Below, piece by piece: positions 11,355 through 22,009 of a DNA stretch of 64,000 nt. The stretch covers positions 29,407-93,406 of the forward strand of contig JAKCPI010004338.1 in the NCBI GenBank assembly GCA_023213315.1, given 5' to 3'. The notes below the pieces were generated by a model that saw nothing but the letters and a program-made list of their open reading frames with translations, did no database searches and was not told where the DNA came from. This DNA is from Euborellia annulipes (lineage: Eukaryota > Arthropoda > Insecta > Dermaptera > Anisolabididae). Position 1 is the first letter of the stretch, and each line of letters starts with the position of its first letter. Made by a program: the position numbers and the translations under genes.

Positions 11355-12599
11355 CAGTTCAACAATAGAAAGTAAAAGACATACCTGTATACTGGCGGAG
11401 CTACCGAAAGCAAATTGTGACATGTTGTTGGGTAGTTTATGTCTGGCACTGGCACACATTCACAGGGGGCCACGCATGGTCACTGATCATAAAGGGACAA
11501 CAACAACAATAATAACAACACGGGGTGTTTAAGGTGGCATGTTGTTGGCAAAGCACTAAAGCAAGGCAAAAGCAACCGGCGCGTTGCCGATGGTGTCGGT
11601 ACTGCTCTAACTCAGCAGGACGCGACACGCGCCTTCGCGGACCCGAGGAAAAAAAAACACGACTCGTTTGGCCGAACACAGCACACGCTGCTGAGGCCGC
11701 GGCGCGCGTTCGCGCAACCAACGCACGACGCACACACCCCCCACAACGCCCTGGGGGTGGGGAGGCCGCCGGCGGGGAAAAAAGATCGCTGTCAGATCGA
11801 GGGGGGCCTTCTTGTTATAGTTTGTACGATATAAATGCCCCCTCCGGGAGGGAACCCCCCCTCTCCGGTTACCCCCACCAGGAAAAAAATCCGCCAGAAG
11901 GGGTTGCAAACATCACGCCACACATACACATAGACACACACACATGCACTCTCTGTGGACACTCGGGGCGCTCGCTGGCGTTTGTAAAAGTAAAAGCCGA
12001 GTGTCGTTTGGGTGCCCCTCTTGGCTGGAGTAGGGGAAGGGGGGACTCCGGGGAGTGGGGGAGGCGTTGCGATTCTTTCAGAGCCTCGTTCCCTCTCCCG
12101 CGTGAGATTATTTAAAAGGGTGGGGATATGCCGGTTTTTCCCCCTATTTTTTCCCCACCCAGTGGTTCTTTTGCCTCCCCGCTTTTTTCCCCTCTTTTTC
12201 GCAGGGAGAGCCCTGATAGGTTACATGATGGGATCTCGCCCCGCCCCTTGACGCGCCGAGACCGACATCTCGGCCAATCATGTTACTTGATACACACAGA
12301 GCATGATAGATCGGTTATAGTACAACTGTAGAAACATGTATTCCCTCCTTGTCAGACAATATCCCTTCCCCGAGTGTTGGCACCTCGACGGGGACTCCCC
12401 TCGAGGTTACCCCCTCTACACTCCCACCTCAATCGCCAACAAACACTTGCTATCAGAGACATCTTGTGCCGTGAGATGACGACTTGCACAACTTACGGGT
12501 CACCAGCTCTCTGACCCCTGACCCCCTTCGCCTTCATCTTATGTGGGACACAGACCGAGTCTTTAAAGAAACCACAAAAACAAACAACCCATGCATTCA

Positions 12600-13600
12600 T
12601 TATTGGGGAACTCAACCTTACTTAAAAAATCAATAGATTTGCTATCACTACTTTACTATCTCTACTACTACTACTACTACTTCTACTATATTTAAATTAT
12701 TATTTTAAAATAAAGTAACCAATATAATCACAAAATCAATAATCTTATAAAAATATTTTTTTACTTTTCTTATTTGATTATTAAATAAATCAAATAATGA
12801 ATTAAAATTTTTTTAAGCTACTAATAAAATAAAAATTCATATATATAATTTGTTTTGAAAAGGTATGACCAAGTGTTTTTTTTTTTTTTTTTTTTTTTTC
12901 ATTTAATGTTTGACTTCAAGGCCATACTTCTTAACCAAGAAGTTAAACCTGAAATAAAAAAGAAATTATATATACTTCTAATTTTTCTAATCTTCTTTTA
13001 AAAAGGGGTTGTTATTTATTAATTTTAATTTTTTTTAAAATAAAATACAAATAATAGATTAATAACAAGAACTAAATAATAAATAGAATTTTAATTCACT
13101 TTAAGAATTAATAAAGATTCTTGGTTCGAATCGCGGTGAGGGCGTATTTTTTTTTTTTTTAATAATAATAGGCGACTCAGCAAATTTATTTACTAATTTA
13201 ATTAAAATTATGAATTTATAATTTGGTTTATTTATTTATTTATTTATTGTCTTGATCTTTATTTGTCTAGAAATAAATACTGATTCTTTATGTGAAAAAA
13301 AGAAAAAAAAAATTTTTTTAAATCAATAATAAAATATTTTTTCAATCTCTTCTACCCTTTAAAGGCGCTGTTAAATAAAATCGATATTTATTTTTCTAAT
13401 ATATTTAAAAAAAAAAGAATTCAAACTCAAAAAAGTTTTCTCAGATTTTATTAATTAACAATTAGATCGATAATTTTAATAAGTAATAAATAACTAAGAG
13501 TCTATTAATCATTTTTTAATTAATTAATTTTTTAAAATAAACTATCAACAAAGTATCATTTAGATTTGATTATGGTGTGAGAATAAATGACAAGGTAAAC
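12600..13600. other. AT-rich DNA with homopolymers
   Basis: A (CTA)n/(TAC)n patch occurs near 12659-12690, a T run of about 23 at 12877-12899 and (TTTA)n at 13229-13248. Near 13121-13145 the text GGTTCGAATCGCGG looks like an isolated tRNA B box, but no A box precedes it at the right distance. No gene is seen. Confidence 0.45.
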
Positions 13601-14660
13601 TAGTTGAAAAGCACGAGTGATCAATCACAAAGTCCATATTCGCATGTATTAACTCTAATGACTGGTTGTCATTGGAAGCCTAGCTCATGTTATTTTGATC
13701 TAGGCCCGATTACCATTGTGGTTGCAAACCATCTGTAGAGCGCCTGGGATAGAGAGCCGGGGGGTGGGGGTGGCGTGGGGTGGGGGTGGGGGGAGTTGAG
13801 TGTGTGAGTGTGCGTAGTTTGAATATAAAGCCCCATTTGCACACGAGCCTCTTGTGTGCTGCTTTCAATGGGCATTGCCGTCGGTCGGTCGGTTCATCAT
13901 TGACTAATTAATTGAATCAAAGCTTGTTTACAATTTGTAGGTCCCCATATCAAAACCCTATTATAGTGTGCATTCGTCATTTAATCACTATTACATGTCT
14001 CTTTTAAGTGAATTCAAATTCTATTATTAACTACATAATAATAAAAAATAGCTACTCTAGAGAGAGAGATAGAGAAAGAAAGGATAAACAAGATAAAGGA
14101 AGCGTTTTATTTAGAAATTTACTTAATCGATTGTTGAAGAGAAGAAGTTCAGAGAAGAAGTTTTTTGTGACTTGACTCGGTGTCGCTTGCAACTGAATGC
14201 TTTGGAGTCCACGATACAACTGCCTCGTGGAAAAAGGGCCGGAGGGGCGGCGGCCCCTGTCACGTGACATGTGACGGAAAGGAGAGGGGGGCGAATCCAA
14301 CGCCCCGGGGAGGGGCGTTTGACGGAGGGGAGGGGCTCTGTATAGTGGGGAAGAGAGACAAGGAGGGCGCCGACAGAGATAGAACGATCCGTTGATTCAC
14401 GAGTGGGAAAGAGAGAGAGTCAACGTGATTCCCCCCCCACTGCCACCCCCCAAATCCCCCGCCGCCATAGGTATGAAAAAGAGAGCATATTTCCCCGCGA
14501 CTCGTTTGTTAACGACTTTTCTCTCTTTTTCCAAGCTTATCTACATTTTTAACTGGTCCCTAGATGGCAGCACGATGCCGCAAACCTTCCAGGTTGTGAG
14601 TGGCGGAAAATTTGCGAAAAAAAATCTCCTTTTTTTGAACAATTATAATTGTACAAAATA
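13600..14660. other. GC-richer unique block
   Basis: Moderately GC-rich with G-rich and C-rich tracts. It includes a GGTCGGTCGGTC run at 13883-13894, CACGTGAC at 14262 and a C run near 14431. ORFs at 14052-14395 on either strand look compositional. It may be regulatory DNA; no gene was recognised. Confidence 0.3.
13757..13796 (+). other. potential G-quadruplex tract
   Basis: About 35 bases contain six runs of four or more G separated by short loops (T, TGGC or GT). This satisfies the usual G3+N1-7 quadruplex pattern several times over. Function is unknown. Confidence 0.7.
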
Positions 14661-16050
14661 GAAACGTTTAATTAATAATGAAATATCATGAATCCGATCA
14701 AAAATTCAAAGCCATAAAGCATGTCCATTCTAATGAAATTGAATAGGGTATTGTAGTAATTGAATATTCATGTTAAACTGTTCAAATTGTTATCTTATTA
14801 ACTTTATCTCTTTCTCAAATTATACAAATGTATGTTCACTAATTCTTTACTAGGCCTACTATCACCTTAAATTTATGACCGATCCAAAAAGCAAAGATTA
14901 AATATTTTTTTGATAAAAAAAAATTATTATATTAAACAATAACAATTAATTAATCACATAATCAATATCTGAGAGTACATTGATAGTTTGGAGTACAAAT
15001 TCATTAATCCGTGGTTGAGACGATTTTTTTTTTCAAATACAGTGGAACGTAATTCTTTCCAGAATCATACTCGTAAAGCGAAACACTCTTTATGCGAAAC
15101 AATAACATTCTCCCCATAGAGCTGTCCACTCATGGCACAGACTGATGTAACATGCGGTCAATTCGGGACTTCCCCCTCTCCTCGCACCTCGTTATGCGAA
15201 ACGTCGCTCGTTAAGCAAGTCAATCTTTTACAATTTGTTTTGCTCATTATACGAATTACTCGTTATGAGAGATGCTCGCTAAGCTATAGGAGTTTAATAA
15301 ATATTAATTATGTTTTCAAAATATTTCTCTTAACCTATAGATGATAAATAATAAATTATTAAAAACAATACTTTCTCTCTATATATAGGCCTATTTCATT
15401 TATAGGTAAAAATGTATTTAAATTACAAAAGTTTTTTTTTTTTTTTGTTCTTTGCTCTAATTCGGAGTCGATAGAGAAAATTATTTGTTACATTTGAGAG
15501 AAGTTCCTGGCGCTTCATAAAATAAGTAAGTGCTTACATTTTTAAATTTATTATTTTTGTTGTATATTTAAGCATTTAATAAATAAATAAATAAGAAAAG
15601 TCACAATCGAAAAAATATCATGTTTTGTCATAAAAAAAGAGAAATAAGAAGACTGTCAATCACCAGTCTTAGCTCAGTTGTGGTCGCCATTCCAAGTGTT
15701 AAAATTTCAAAATTAAATGAAAAATTTTTGAATATTTTACAAGATTAAATTTTCAAAAATAAAGCTTCTAATTCAAATTTAGAAAGTGAAAAATCTTTAA
15801 AAACCCTATTATTTAGAGATCCCTGCTTTAAAGAGCCCGGCCCTGAAATACAATACGGGAAAGAGCCTTCTATTCAGAGAGAGCACCTTTAAAAGACTTA
15901 ACCCTTCAATTAATTAAAAAATCTCTGGATCAACTGTATTAACATAAAATGGAAATGGTAAATTAATCTTGACAATATAGTAGGCGATATATAGGCTTCC
16001 TGTCTGACTAATTTATAATTTGTTTTGACCTGGGAAATAACTGAAATAAG
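14661..16050. other. AT-rich DNA with a possible pogo/Tc1-like relic
   Basis: Between about 15041 and 15290 the text starts ACAGTGGAACGTAATTC and repeats motifs such as CGTTATGCGAAACG, CTCGTTAAGC and ACTCGTTATGAGAG. This resembles the ends of pogo/Tigger-like MITEs, but no clean inverted end or TA pair was found. The rest shows no gene or bounded element. Confidence 0.3.
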
Positions 16051-16058
16051 GCCTAGAC

Positions 16059-17620
16059 CAGTGGTTCCCAACCTGGGGGCGATTTGGGTTTTCAGGGGGG
16101 CGATAAATAAGCGGGGGGCGATTGGGGGGCGATGAGTATTCGAAGGGAGAAAAATTATTAGTTTACTAAAATTTAAAAAAATAAAAATCAAAGAGAAAAA
16201 TCTATTTACAGGATGGTCAGGATAGAAGAGGACAAAATATTATCATAAAAATAAAATAGTCTGAAGATAATTCCAATCTAGAATTGAAACGTCACTTTTA
16301 GCTCAAATCTTAAATTTCAATTAAAAAAAAAAATCATTTTCTTGAATTTTTTTCCTCAGGGGGCCCGGGCCCTTTAAGCTCAAATCAAGTTTGATCTTTT
16401 TCACGACTCAGGATAGCTAAAAACGTAGATTTCAGTGGGTAATTTTCAAAAAATTTTCCATATCCCCAGATTCCCCCGAAAATTCTCTGTCCGACTTTGG
16501 CCTCGATTAATTAAAACTTTGTAACTCTTTGTTTAGGACATTTTGAAAAAAATTTATATAACTTTATTTAAATAAATATTGTAAGCTATGTATATACCTA
16601 TAACTATTTCAAAAGTTGTGTCAAAAACTGTGTAAAAAAATCTGGTGTGACTGGCGCACAGCACACAACTTTCTCTTACCTTCGGTAATCGAAAGTTGTG
16701 CACTGTGCTTGTCACACCAGATTTTTTGTGTCGACATGTATTTAGTTCCCGGCAGTAGGGAATATTTGAATTCAGATGTAAAATTTATAAGTATGGGAAA
16801 ATATTTATATTTTGTTACCATGGCAACCATTTCTCCTATCTTTCCTATGAAGCACAAGAGTAAAGTGTGCTTCAAACAATTTTGTGGGCAAAACGAGAAT
16901 ATACATTTGAAAGAGCATCTAAAAAATAATTGATTTTTGAATTTTAATCAAAATCGTTAGAGCGAATTTTGAGAAAATCGAAAAAAACTGAAAAAGTACA
17001 TCAGTAAAGTACTAGTACTCTTTGGCCGATTTTGATTAAAAGCTTATTTTTCCGGTCCCGGGGGTGTTTAACTTAAATATAAAATTTCAGCCTCGTAGCT
17101 CAATTCCTTCATCCTTAAAATTGAACACACACACACCCACCCACACACACACACACCCACCCACACACACACAGACAGACCATGTCGCGAAAACCACTTT
17201 TTTGGATTCAGGGGACCTCAAAACGTGAAGATCCATCAAAATCTCGACATCGAATTTTTGACATGAATCCAATACTTTCTCTCTCTATATATATTACATA
17301 TACACATAGGTAAGAGAAAGTAAAAGTGTTGGCATATGAAGGCCACAATAGCCTTTTACATACTAAAAAAAGAAAACTTTAAGTTTTTTTTTGGGGGTGG
17401 GGGCCGTATTATTAAGTAGCCCCGGGGCCCGTCAAGTCTGTCTGCGGCCCTGTATATAGACCTACGGTAATAAAATTGTTTAAAATAATAAAACTGCTTT
17501 ATTATTTACACTTTACTTCAAATTAAAATTAGGCATACATTGAAAATGTAAAGGGGGGGCGATAAGTGTTAGTCAATCTCCAGAAAGGGGCGATGGGTCA
17601 AAAAAGGTTGGGAACCACTG
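16059..17620. mobile_element. non-autonomous hAT element carrying a family X copy
   Basis: The terminal repeats CAGTGGTTCCCAACCT on the left and its exact inverse on the right (16 bp) are flanked by a perfect 8 bp target duplication, gcctagac, at 16051-16058 and 17621-17628. The subterminal DNA is G-rich with repeated GGGGGCGAT motifs on both sides. The 1562 bp body includes a complete-looking family X copy at 16641-17320, which probably inserted later. No transposase ORF is present. Confidence 0.95.
16641..17320 (+). mobile_element. family X repeat, full-length-like copy
   Basis: This copy begins with a hairpin whose arms run TCTGGTGTGACTGG... and ...TTGTCACACCAGA. It continues through landmarks GTTACCATGGCAACCATTTC, GTAAAGTACTAGTACT, a (CA)n/(CAGA)n patch at 17127-17176 and CCATCAAAATCTCGACATCG. 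It ends in a second hairpin AATACTTTCTCTC...GTAAGAGAAAGTA. It lies inside the 16059-17620 hAT. ORFs over this copy (16616-16933 +, 16621-16875 -) recur only as parts of the repeat and show no domain. Confidence 0.85.
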
Positions 17621-17639
17621 GCCTAGACGAAAAACAATC

Positions 17640-17760
17640 CCTTTAGTTTTTTTTTTTTTTTTTTTTTATTAAGGTCTTTTTCGGCATTGAAGGCCATTTA
17701 GACCCCGTCTCTATTTATTTCGATTGGATTGGTAGCCAATCCAATTGAATAAATTGTTGT
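17640..17760 (-). mobile_element. SINE family B, 3' fragment
   Basis: After a T run (17648-17667), the minus-strand tail of the SINE is visible as TCTTTTTCGGCATTGAAGGC, GACCCCGTCT and the palindrome TTCGATTGGATTGGTAGCCA with its complement. The tRNA-like head is missing. Confidence 0.75.
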
Positions 17761-17989
17761 ATAATTTTTAAATTTAAATATTGTCCAAATAAATAAATAA
17801 TGAAAGCAAGGTATTAGAAAGACAAGAAACCTATTTAAAATTAATTGAATTTTTTTTTCTTTTTGAGAGCCTTCGTAGCTACGCAACCCATGTATAACAA
17901 ATCTGTCAACTAACTGGATTGATTGAGAAGGCTCTCATGAATGAGCACAAGTGGTAACAAAGAGAGAGGCAAGGGAGAAATGGGAATTA

Positions 17990-18090
17990 AAAAATTGTGT
18001 GTGGCACTTTTCTTACCTTTGGTAGAGTTGTTGGTCCAGATTTTTGTGTCGAGATATATTTAGTTTCGATAGCTAGTTTCAAACTTGATT
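17990..18090 (+). mobile_element. family X repeat, degenerate left part
   Basis: The segment has AATTGTGTGTGGCACTTTTC, TTACCTTTGGTA, TCCAGATTTTTGTGTCGAGA and TATATTTAGTTTCGATAG, corresponding to the first hairpin and the following stretch of family X. About 390 bp of unrelated sequence separates it from the rest of the copy at 18475. Confidence 0.6.
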
Positions 18091-18474
18091 TTAAATGTTG
18101 ACTGCTTCAAATAAACTATGGTTATTTTTCAAAATTTTAATCTCATATTTGGACATTTTATACACAATATAGAATCGTAAATAAATACAAAATTTCATAA
18201 GAATTGGAAAAAAAAATTTTAAATGCCTAAAAAGTTCTAAAGGGGACCCCCTTTTGAATCGAAATTAACATACAAATCCCTATAGGAAATTAACATTAGG
18301 CCTATGCGAAGATAAGGTGGAAAGGGAATTTAAAAGAGTAGAGACAGACGATAATGTTTGCAAGTGAGAGAGAGAATATATGTTTTCTTTGAAACAATTA
18401 AAGACACAAATAAATTTAAAATAAATGGGAATTTAAATAATAATTGATTTTTAATCTAATAAAAAAGAAAAAGA

Positions 18475-18938
18475 TTTAAATTCCGTTACCATGCAACCAT
18501 TTCTATCTTTCCTATGAAGAACAAGAGTAAAGTGGTCTTCAGAAGATTTCAACGGCAAAATGAGAATATACATTTTAAAGAGCATCTAAAAAATAGTTCA
18601 TTTATGAATTTTAAAAAAAAATCCTTAGGAGGGAATTTTGAGAAAATCGAAAAAAACTGAAAAAGTACATCAGTAAAGTACTAGTACTTTTTGGGTTTTG
18701 TTCAAAAGTTATTTTGAGATTCTTCAAAGGTACCTAAGTTAAATATAAAATTTCAATCCGGTAGTCAATTCCTTCATGTAAAAAAATGGTTCCAATAAGA
18801 CACACATACATAACACATAACACATAACACAAAGAAATTTGGGGTTTTTGGTGGGCTAAAACATGTTATCATCAAAATTCGACATGAATTTTGATGATAA
18901 TTTTTTTCTATATATTTTATATAGGGTAAGAGAAAGTA
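18475..18938 (+). mobile_element. family X repeat, right part
   Basis: It resumes at CCGTTACCATGCAACCATTTC and runs through AGTAAAGTACTAGTACTTTT to a degenerate terminal hairpin ending GGGTAAGAGAAAGTAAAAA. With 17990-18090 it probably represents one old copy with an insertion. Confidence 0.75.
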
Positions 18939-19079
18939 AAAATGATGCCGACCATATTAAGTTCATCTTCTATTTTAATGTTAAATCTAAATCATTAAAC
19001 ATAAAATCAATGGAATTGTGAATGATTTTGATGAATGCGTATGGATTTGTTACATGATTTGGCTATTCTTATGCTCTAG

Positions 19080-19140
19080 AGTAGGGATTCTCAACCACTG
19101 TGCCTCGACTCGTTTGTGTGCCCCCAAATTCTTAAATTTT
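19080..19140 (+). mobile_element. possible hAT left end
   Basis: TAGGGATTCTCAACCACTGTGCC resembles the CAG(T/G)GATTCTCAACC ends of the hAT element at 392-614 and carries the same 'TTTGTGTGCCCCC' kind of subterminal sequence. No matching right end was found. Confidence 0.35.
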
Positions 19141-19542
19141 AGAAATGTCAAGTTCAAAAATTTCTCATTCAAAGTATTCTTTAAAAAATGTAAATAACAC
19201 CTAAATAAACGTCCTGTTGTTTTTGTAGTAGGCCTACATATTATTTTATTTTACAATATTAGCCCGAATTCCTATTTTAACAAAATACACAAATAACAAA
19301 ATCCCCGTCGAAAACACGCAGAGGAAAAAATTTTTCTACAATTAGACCATTTGAGAAAATTAAATCCCAAATGGTGAAAAAAATTCATTTTTAGTTTTTT
19401 GAAAACAACTTGAATAAAAATAATTATATTAGAGTGAGGTGGATATGAGTAGATATTGTGTAAGGAAAAAAAAGCGATTGAGTTTATTCGTTTTTTGTAA
19501 GGTGTATCGACTTTCAGGGCACAATCAATAACAGAAAGGAGC

Positions 19543-19806
19543 GAGTGATTCAGTAAAAATGAAATTTGTTTTACATATGACACAATTGCAATTATAGTGA
19601 AATTAATGATAAATTAAAAAAGTACAAGTTCATAAGGTATGAATAAAAAATAAAAATATATAATATTCAGGTTGTTATATATTATATATTTTTATTTTTT
19701 ATTCATATACCTTGTATGTAACTGTTTTTTTTTATCATTAATTTCACTATAATTGTCAATTGTGTGATGTGATGTAAGAAAACAAAATTTCATTTTAAAT
19801 GTAAAT
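19543..19806. repeat. long palindrome with arms of about 120 bp
   Basis: The left arm carries AAATGAAATTTGTTTTACAT, ACACAATTGCAATTATAGTG, AAATTAATGATAAA and GGTATGAATAAAAAATAAAA. The right arm carries the inverses in opposite order, ending AAACAAAATTTCATTTTAAA. The centre near 19672-19682 is only about 10 bp. It could be a MITE or a cruciform-prone palindrome. The 103-codon minus ORF at 19272-19583 runs into the left arm and is not credible as a gene. Confidence 0.75.
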
Positions 19807-20104
19807 CATCCTGTTGATTGTAGCCCTGAGATGGTCGTATATCTGGATCGGGAACCTAAATAAACGAAATAAATAGTGCAATCCTCTTTCCTACACAAAA
19901 ATAATTATTAAACTACATGTAGGCCTATAAGTAGATTTGTTAACGATAGGCTGCTCTAGTGGTATGATTGCTTCCACTAAAATAAATATCAATCACGAAA
20001 TTACCCTAAATAAATTTCATTAGACAATTGTCTTTTTTTTTGAGAAAAAAAAAAAACTATTATTTTCTTTTCTTTTTATTTCTTCTATTGTCAACAGCAC
20101 ATGT

Positions 20105-20620
20105 CTCATTTAAACATATAAAATTTGCAAAGCTATCCCGGGCGACGGAACAAATTCCCCGAGCCCCACACTCACTCACTTAATGTGATTTCCCAAGCAG
20201 CGATTGCGCAGCAGCAGCAGCCCTTTTGCATTCCCTTCCTTTAAGAAGAAGAGGTCCTTCCTCCTCCAGTCAGCATCGCCTTGCCTATTCATCTTGTATG
20301 AAGATTGATGGCTCTTCTCGAGTATGCCTTCCATCCGATGACACTTGACGTCTCGGCCCTTAAAGCCCTGATTCGATATGCTCGCAACGTCTCTCGTTAG
20401 ACTTGGATTTCGATTAGGTTCGCATCTTTATACATCTATACATCTTCTCTCCTACCCCTTTTGGAGTGGTGCTAAAAAGCCACCCCCTCAAAAGGCCTGT
20501 GATCCCCTTTAACCCCCTGAAATTGCACTCGCCCTCGTCTGTTTAGCCCTTTGCTCAACATTCTATGGACAGATTTGATACGATCGAACCTTACCTTCTT
20601 TTATGGGGCAACAGCTTGAA
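20105..20620. other. GC-richer unique block
   Basis: Higher GC, non-repetitive DNA in an AT-rich setting. It has a CAG trinucleotide run at 20205-20220 and CT-rich pieces, and no overlapping ORF longer than about 60 codons. It lacks the families seen elsewhere in the window, so it is a candidate conserved non-coding element or untranslated exon. Confidence 0.3.
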
Positions 20621-20768
20621 ACTAATATATTCATATTCACTAAAATGTTTTATAATAATTCAATAAACCCCTCGACATTTATTTACATAAACCTTAAAAT
20701 GTTCCAATTTTATTATTTTCTCAATTGAAAAAGAAAGCAAAAGAATAAATTAAATTAGTGTAATTATT

Positions 20769-20968
20769 ATTTATTTATTTATTTTTGGTAATTTTATTTA
20801 ATGTCTTTTTCGGCATCGAACTGCCATTTAGACCCCCGTCTATATTTATTTCAATTGGATTGGTAGGCAATCCAATTGAAATAAATTTTTGTCACATGAG
20901 ACGGGATATGAACCCTTGACCCCCGGTACAAGAGGCAGAAATCTACCACTGAGCTATGGTCCAAGGCC
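20769..20968 (-). mobile_element. SINE family B, complete copy
   Basis: On the minus strand a tRNA-like head has an A box TAGCTCAGTGGTAGA and a B box GGTTCATATCC. Next come CCGTCTCATGTGACAAAAAT, a 40 bp palindrome (TTTATTTCAATTGGATTG and its inverse), the tail GATGCCGAAAAAGACATTAA and an A-rich end (TTTATTTATTTA on the plus strand). The words taattatt at 20761-20768 and 20969-20976 may be the target duplication. This is the reference copy of the family in the window. Transcription would be by RNA polymerase III from the internal boxes. Confidence 0.85.
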
Positions 20969-21115
20969 TAATTATTTTAAAATTATTTTTCTAATTTTGT
21001 ATTTGTTTTTATAACATTAACAAAAATTGATACGAAGTCGTACTTCATTTTAAGTTCAAACGGAGAAAACTAAAATTTTAGAAAATTGTAAGCCTATCTG
21101 GCTAAAGGGCTCAGA

Positions 21116-21366
21116 CTAAATAATCATCATACTATAAAATAAAGCGCTAGCGGCTGACTTCCTGTCCCTGTGTGTATGTGCCTGTTCTCTCGTTGATTGG
21201 CTAGAGTAACAGGAAATCGAGCGGGAGAGGGAAATTTAAAACTTTAAAATTTTGCAATTCCTTCCAAACAGTAAGCAAGAATAAATCTGATGAATTTGCT
21301 CGCCAAAGGCAAAGCAAGGGGATCCAGGGGGCGTAGCGGGCTTACCACTTGTATTATAATACAGGA
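21116..21366 (+). mobile_element. family Z repeat (CTAGCGGCTGACTTCCTG type)
   Basis: It starts near ATCATACTATAAAATAAAGC and has GCGCTAGCGGCTGACTTCCT, GTATGTGCCTGTTCTCTCG, TTGATTGGC, GGGAAATTTAAAACTTTAAA and ends around GGGGGCGTAGCGGGC...CACTTGTATTATAATAC. Copies occur at 34525-34765 (+) and, interrupted, at about 24240-24790 (-). The GC-hairpin-like 3' end and lack of TIRs are loosely Helitron-like, but the canonical TC...CTRR ends are not clear. Confidence 0.7.
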
Positions 21367-21416
21367 TTAATAAAAAAAAATAAATAAATAAATAAAAGTG
21401 GTGTATCACAGCCAAG

Positions 21417-21694
21417 CAAGGGCGGATACAAGGGAGGGATAAAGGGGGTAATTACCCCCCCCCCCCCGCCCGAGATTTGAAAAAAATAATACTTTTTTTC
21501 GAAAAAAAATTATTTTTAATGTAAAATTTTAAAAATTAAAACTTTAAAATTTGATTTGTATTTATATTCTGGCAAACAAGTACAGAATGCGCCTTTAAAT
21601 TACCGAAATTAAGAAAAAAATAGTGTGCTGTGCGACGAGTCACACCGGATTACCCCCCTCCCTCCCTCGAGAAACACCTCTGGATCCGACTTTG
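21417..21694. mobile_element. non-autonomous hAT element (CAAGGGCGGAT type)
   Basis: The left end CAAGGGCGGATACAAGGGAGG and a degenerate right end (inverse CAAAGTCGGATCCAGAGG) are flanked by cagccaag (21409-21416) and caggcaag (21695-21702). These are 8 bp duplications matching at 7 positions. A C run occurs at 21455-21467. Inside, 21622-21651 carries GTGTGCTGTGCGACGAGTCACACCGG-like sequence, which is half of the family X left hairpin. Related truncated copies lie at 31305-31554 and 35446-35567. The two ORFs across its right end (21609-21825) are chance. Confidence 0.8.
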
Positions 21695-21743
21695 CAGGCA
21701 AGGGAAAATTAGAAAATTTTCTCTCTAGATATAAGTCCAGGGT

Positions 21744-22009
21744 GCCCTCGGGGCTTGGTGTAGGGGTTAGAGTGCTAACCACGTATACCAAACGTCGCGG
21801 GTTCGGACCCCAGGCAGTCCGATGATTTTATTTAAGCCATTTGGATACCAAATGGCTTAAATAAGAATGCCTGGGCCCCAATAAATATATTTATATAATA
21901 ACGGTTATCGTAAAAAGTCTTATATGGCCTAAGTTGCCGAGAAGACTGTGTGTATGTGTGTGTGAATGTGAGTGTGAATAGACAAAAAGTGTGAGTGTTA
22001 AAAAAAAAA
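21744..22009 (+). mobile_element. SINE family A, complete copy
   Basis: A tRNA-like head has an A-box-like GTGTAGGGGTTAGAGTG and a B box GGTTCGGACCC. Next is a palindrome (AAGCCATTTGG-ATA-CCAAATGGCTT), then CGGTTATCGTAAAAAGTCTT, a GT-rich part (GTGTGTATGTGTGTGTG) and a 3' A run. It is flanked by a perfect 10 bp target duplication agtccagggt (21734-21743 and 22010-22019), as expected for LINE-driven retroposition. It is the best-preserved of four family A copies. Confidence 0.92.

Larger units (their letters stand above)
10250..12560. other. GC- and CpG-rich island of unique DNA
   Basis: This is the longest GC-rich stretch in the window, with many CpG dinucleotides (for example around 10258-10310, 11578-11720 and 12230-12275) and G/C runs. 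No family seen elsewhere in the window occurs in it. Several ORFs overlap on both strands here (for example 11525-12115 + and 11607-11909 -). They owe their length to the scarcity of AT-rich stop codons and show no domain I recognise. The block may hold a promoter, a 5' exon or regulatory DNA. Sequence alone does not settle it. Confidence 0.35.

Noticed and set aside
11525..12115. 196-codon ORF as a protein-coding gene
   Set aside because: It is the second longest ORF but lies in GC-rich DNA where stops are rare. Long frames exist on both strands, the translation is low-complexity and no domain is recognised.
15041..15290. Complete pogo-like MITE
   Set aside because: The left end is suggestive, but no inverted right end or TA pair could be matched.
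16616..16933. 105-codon ORF as a gene
   Set aside because: It lies wholly over a family X copy. Similar peptides at 38610-38924, 22884-23081 and 59051-59314 come from the same repeat with frame-breaking indels, so repetition, not selection, explains the similarity.
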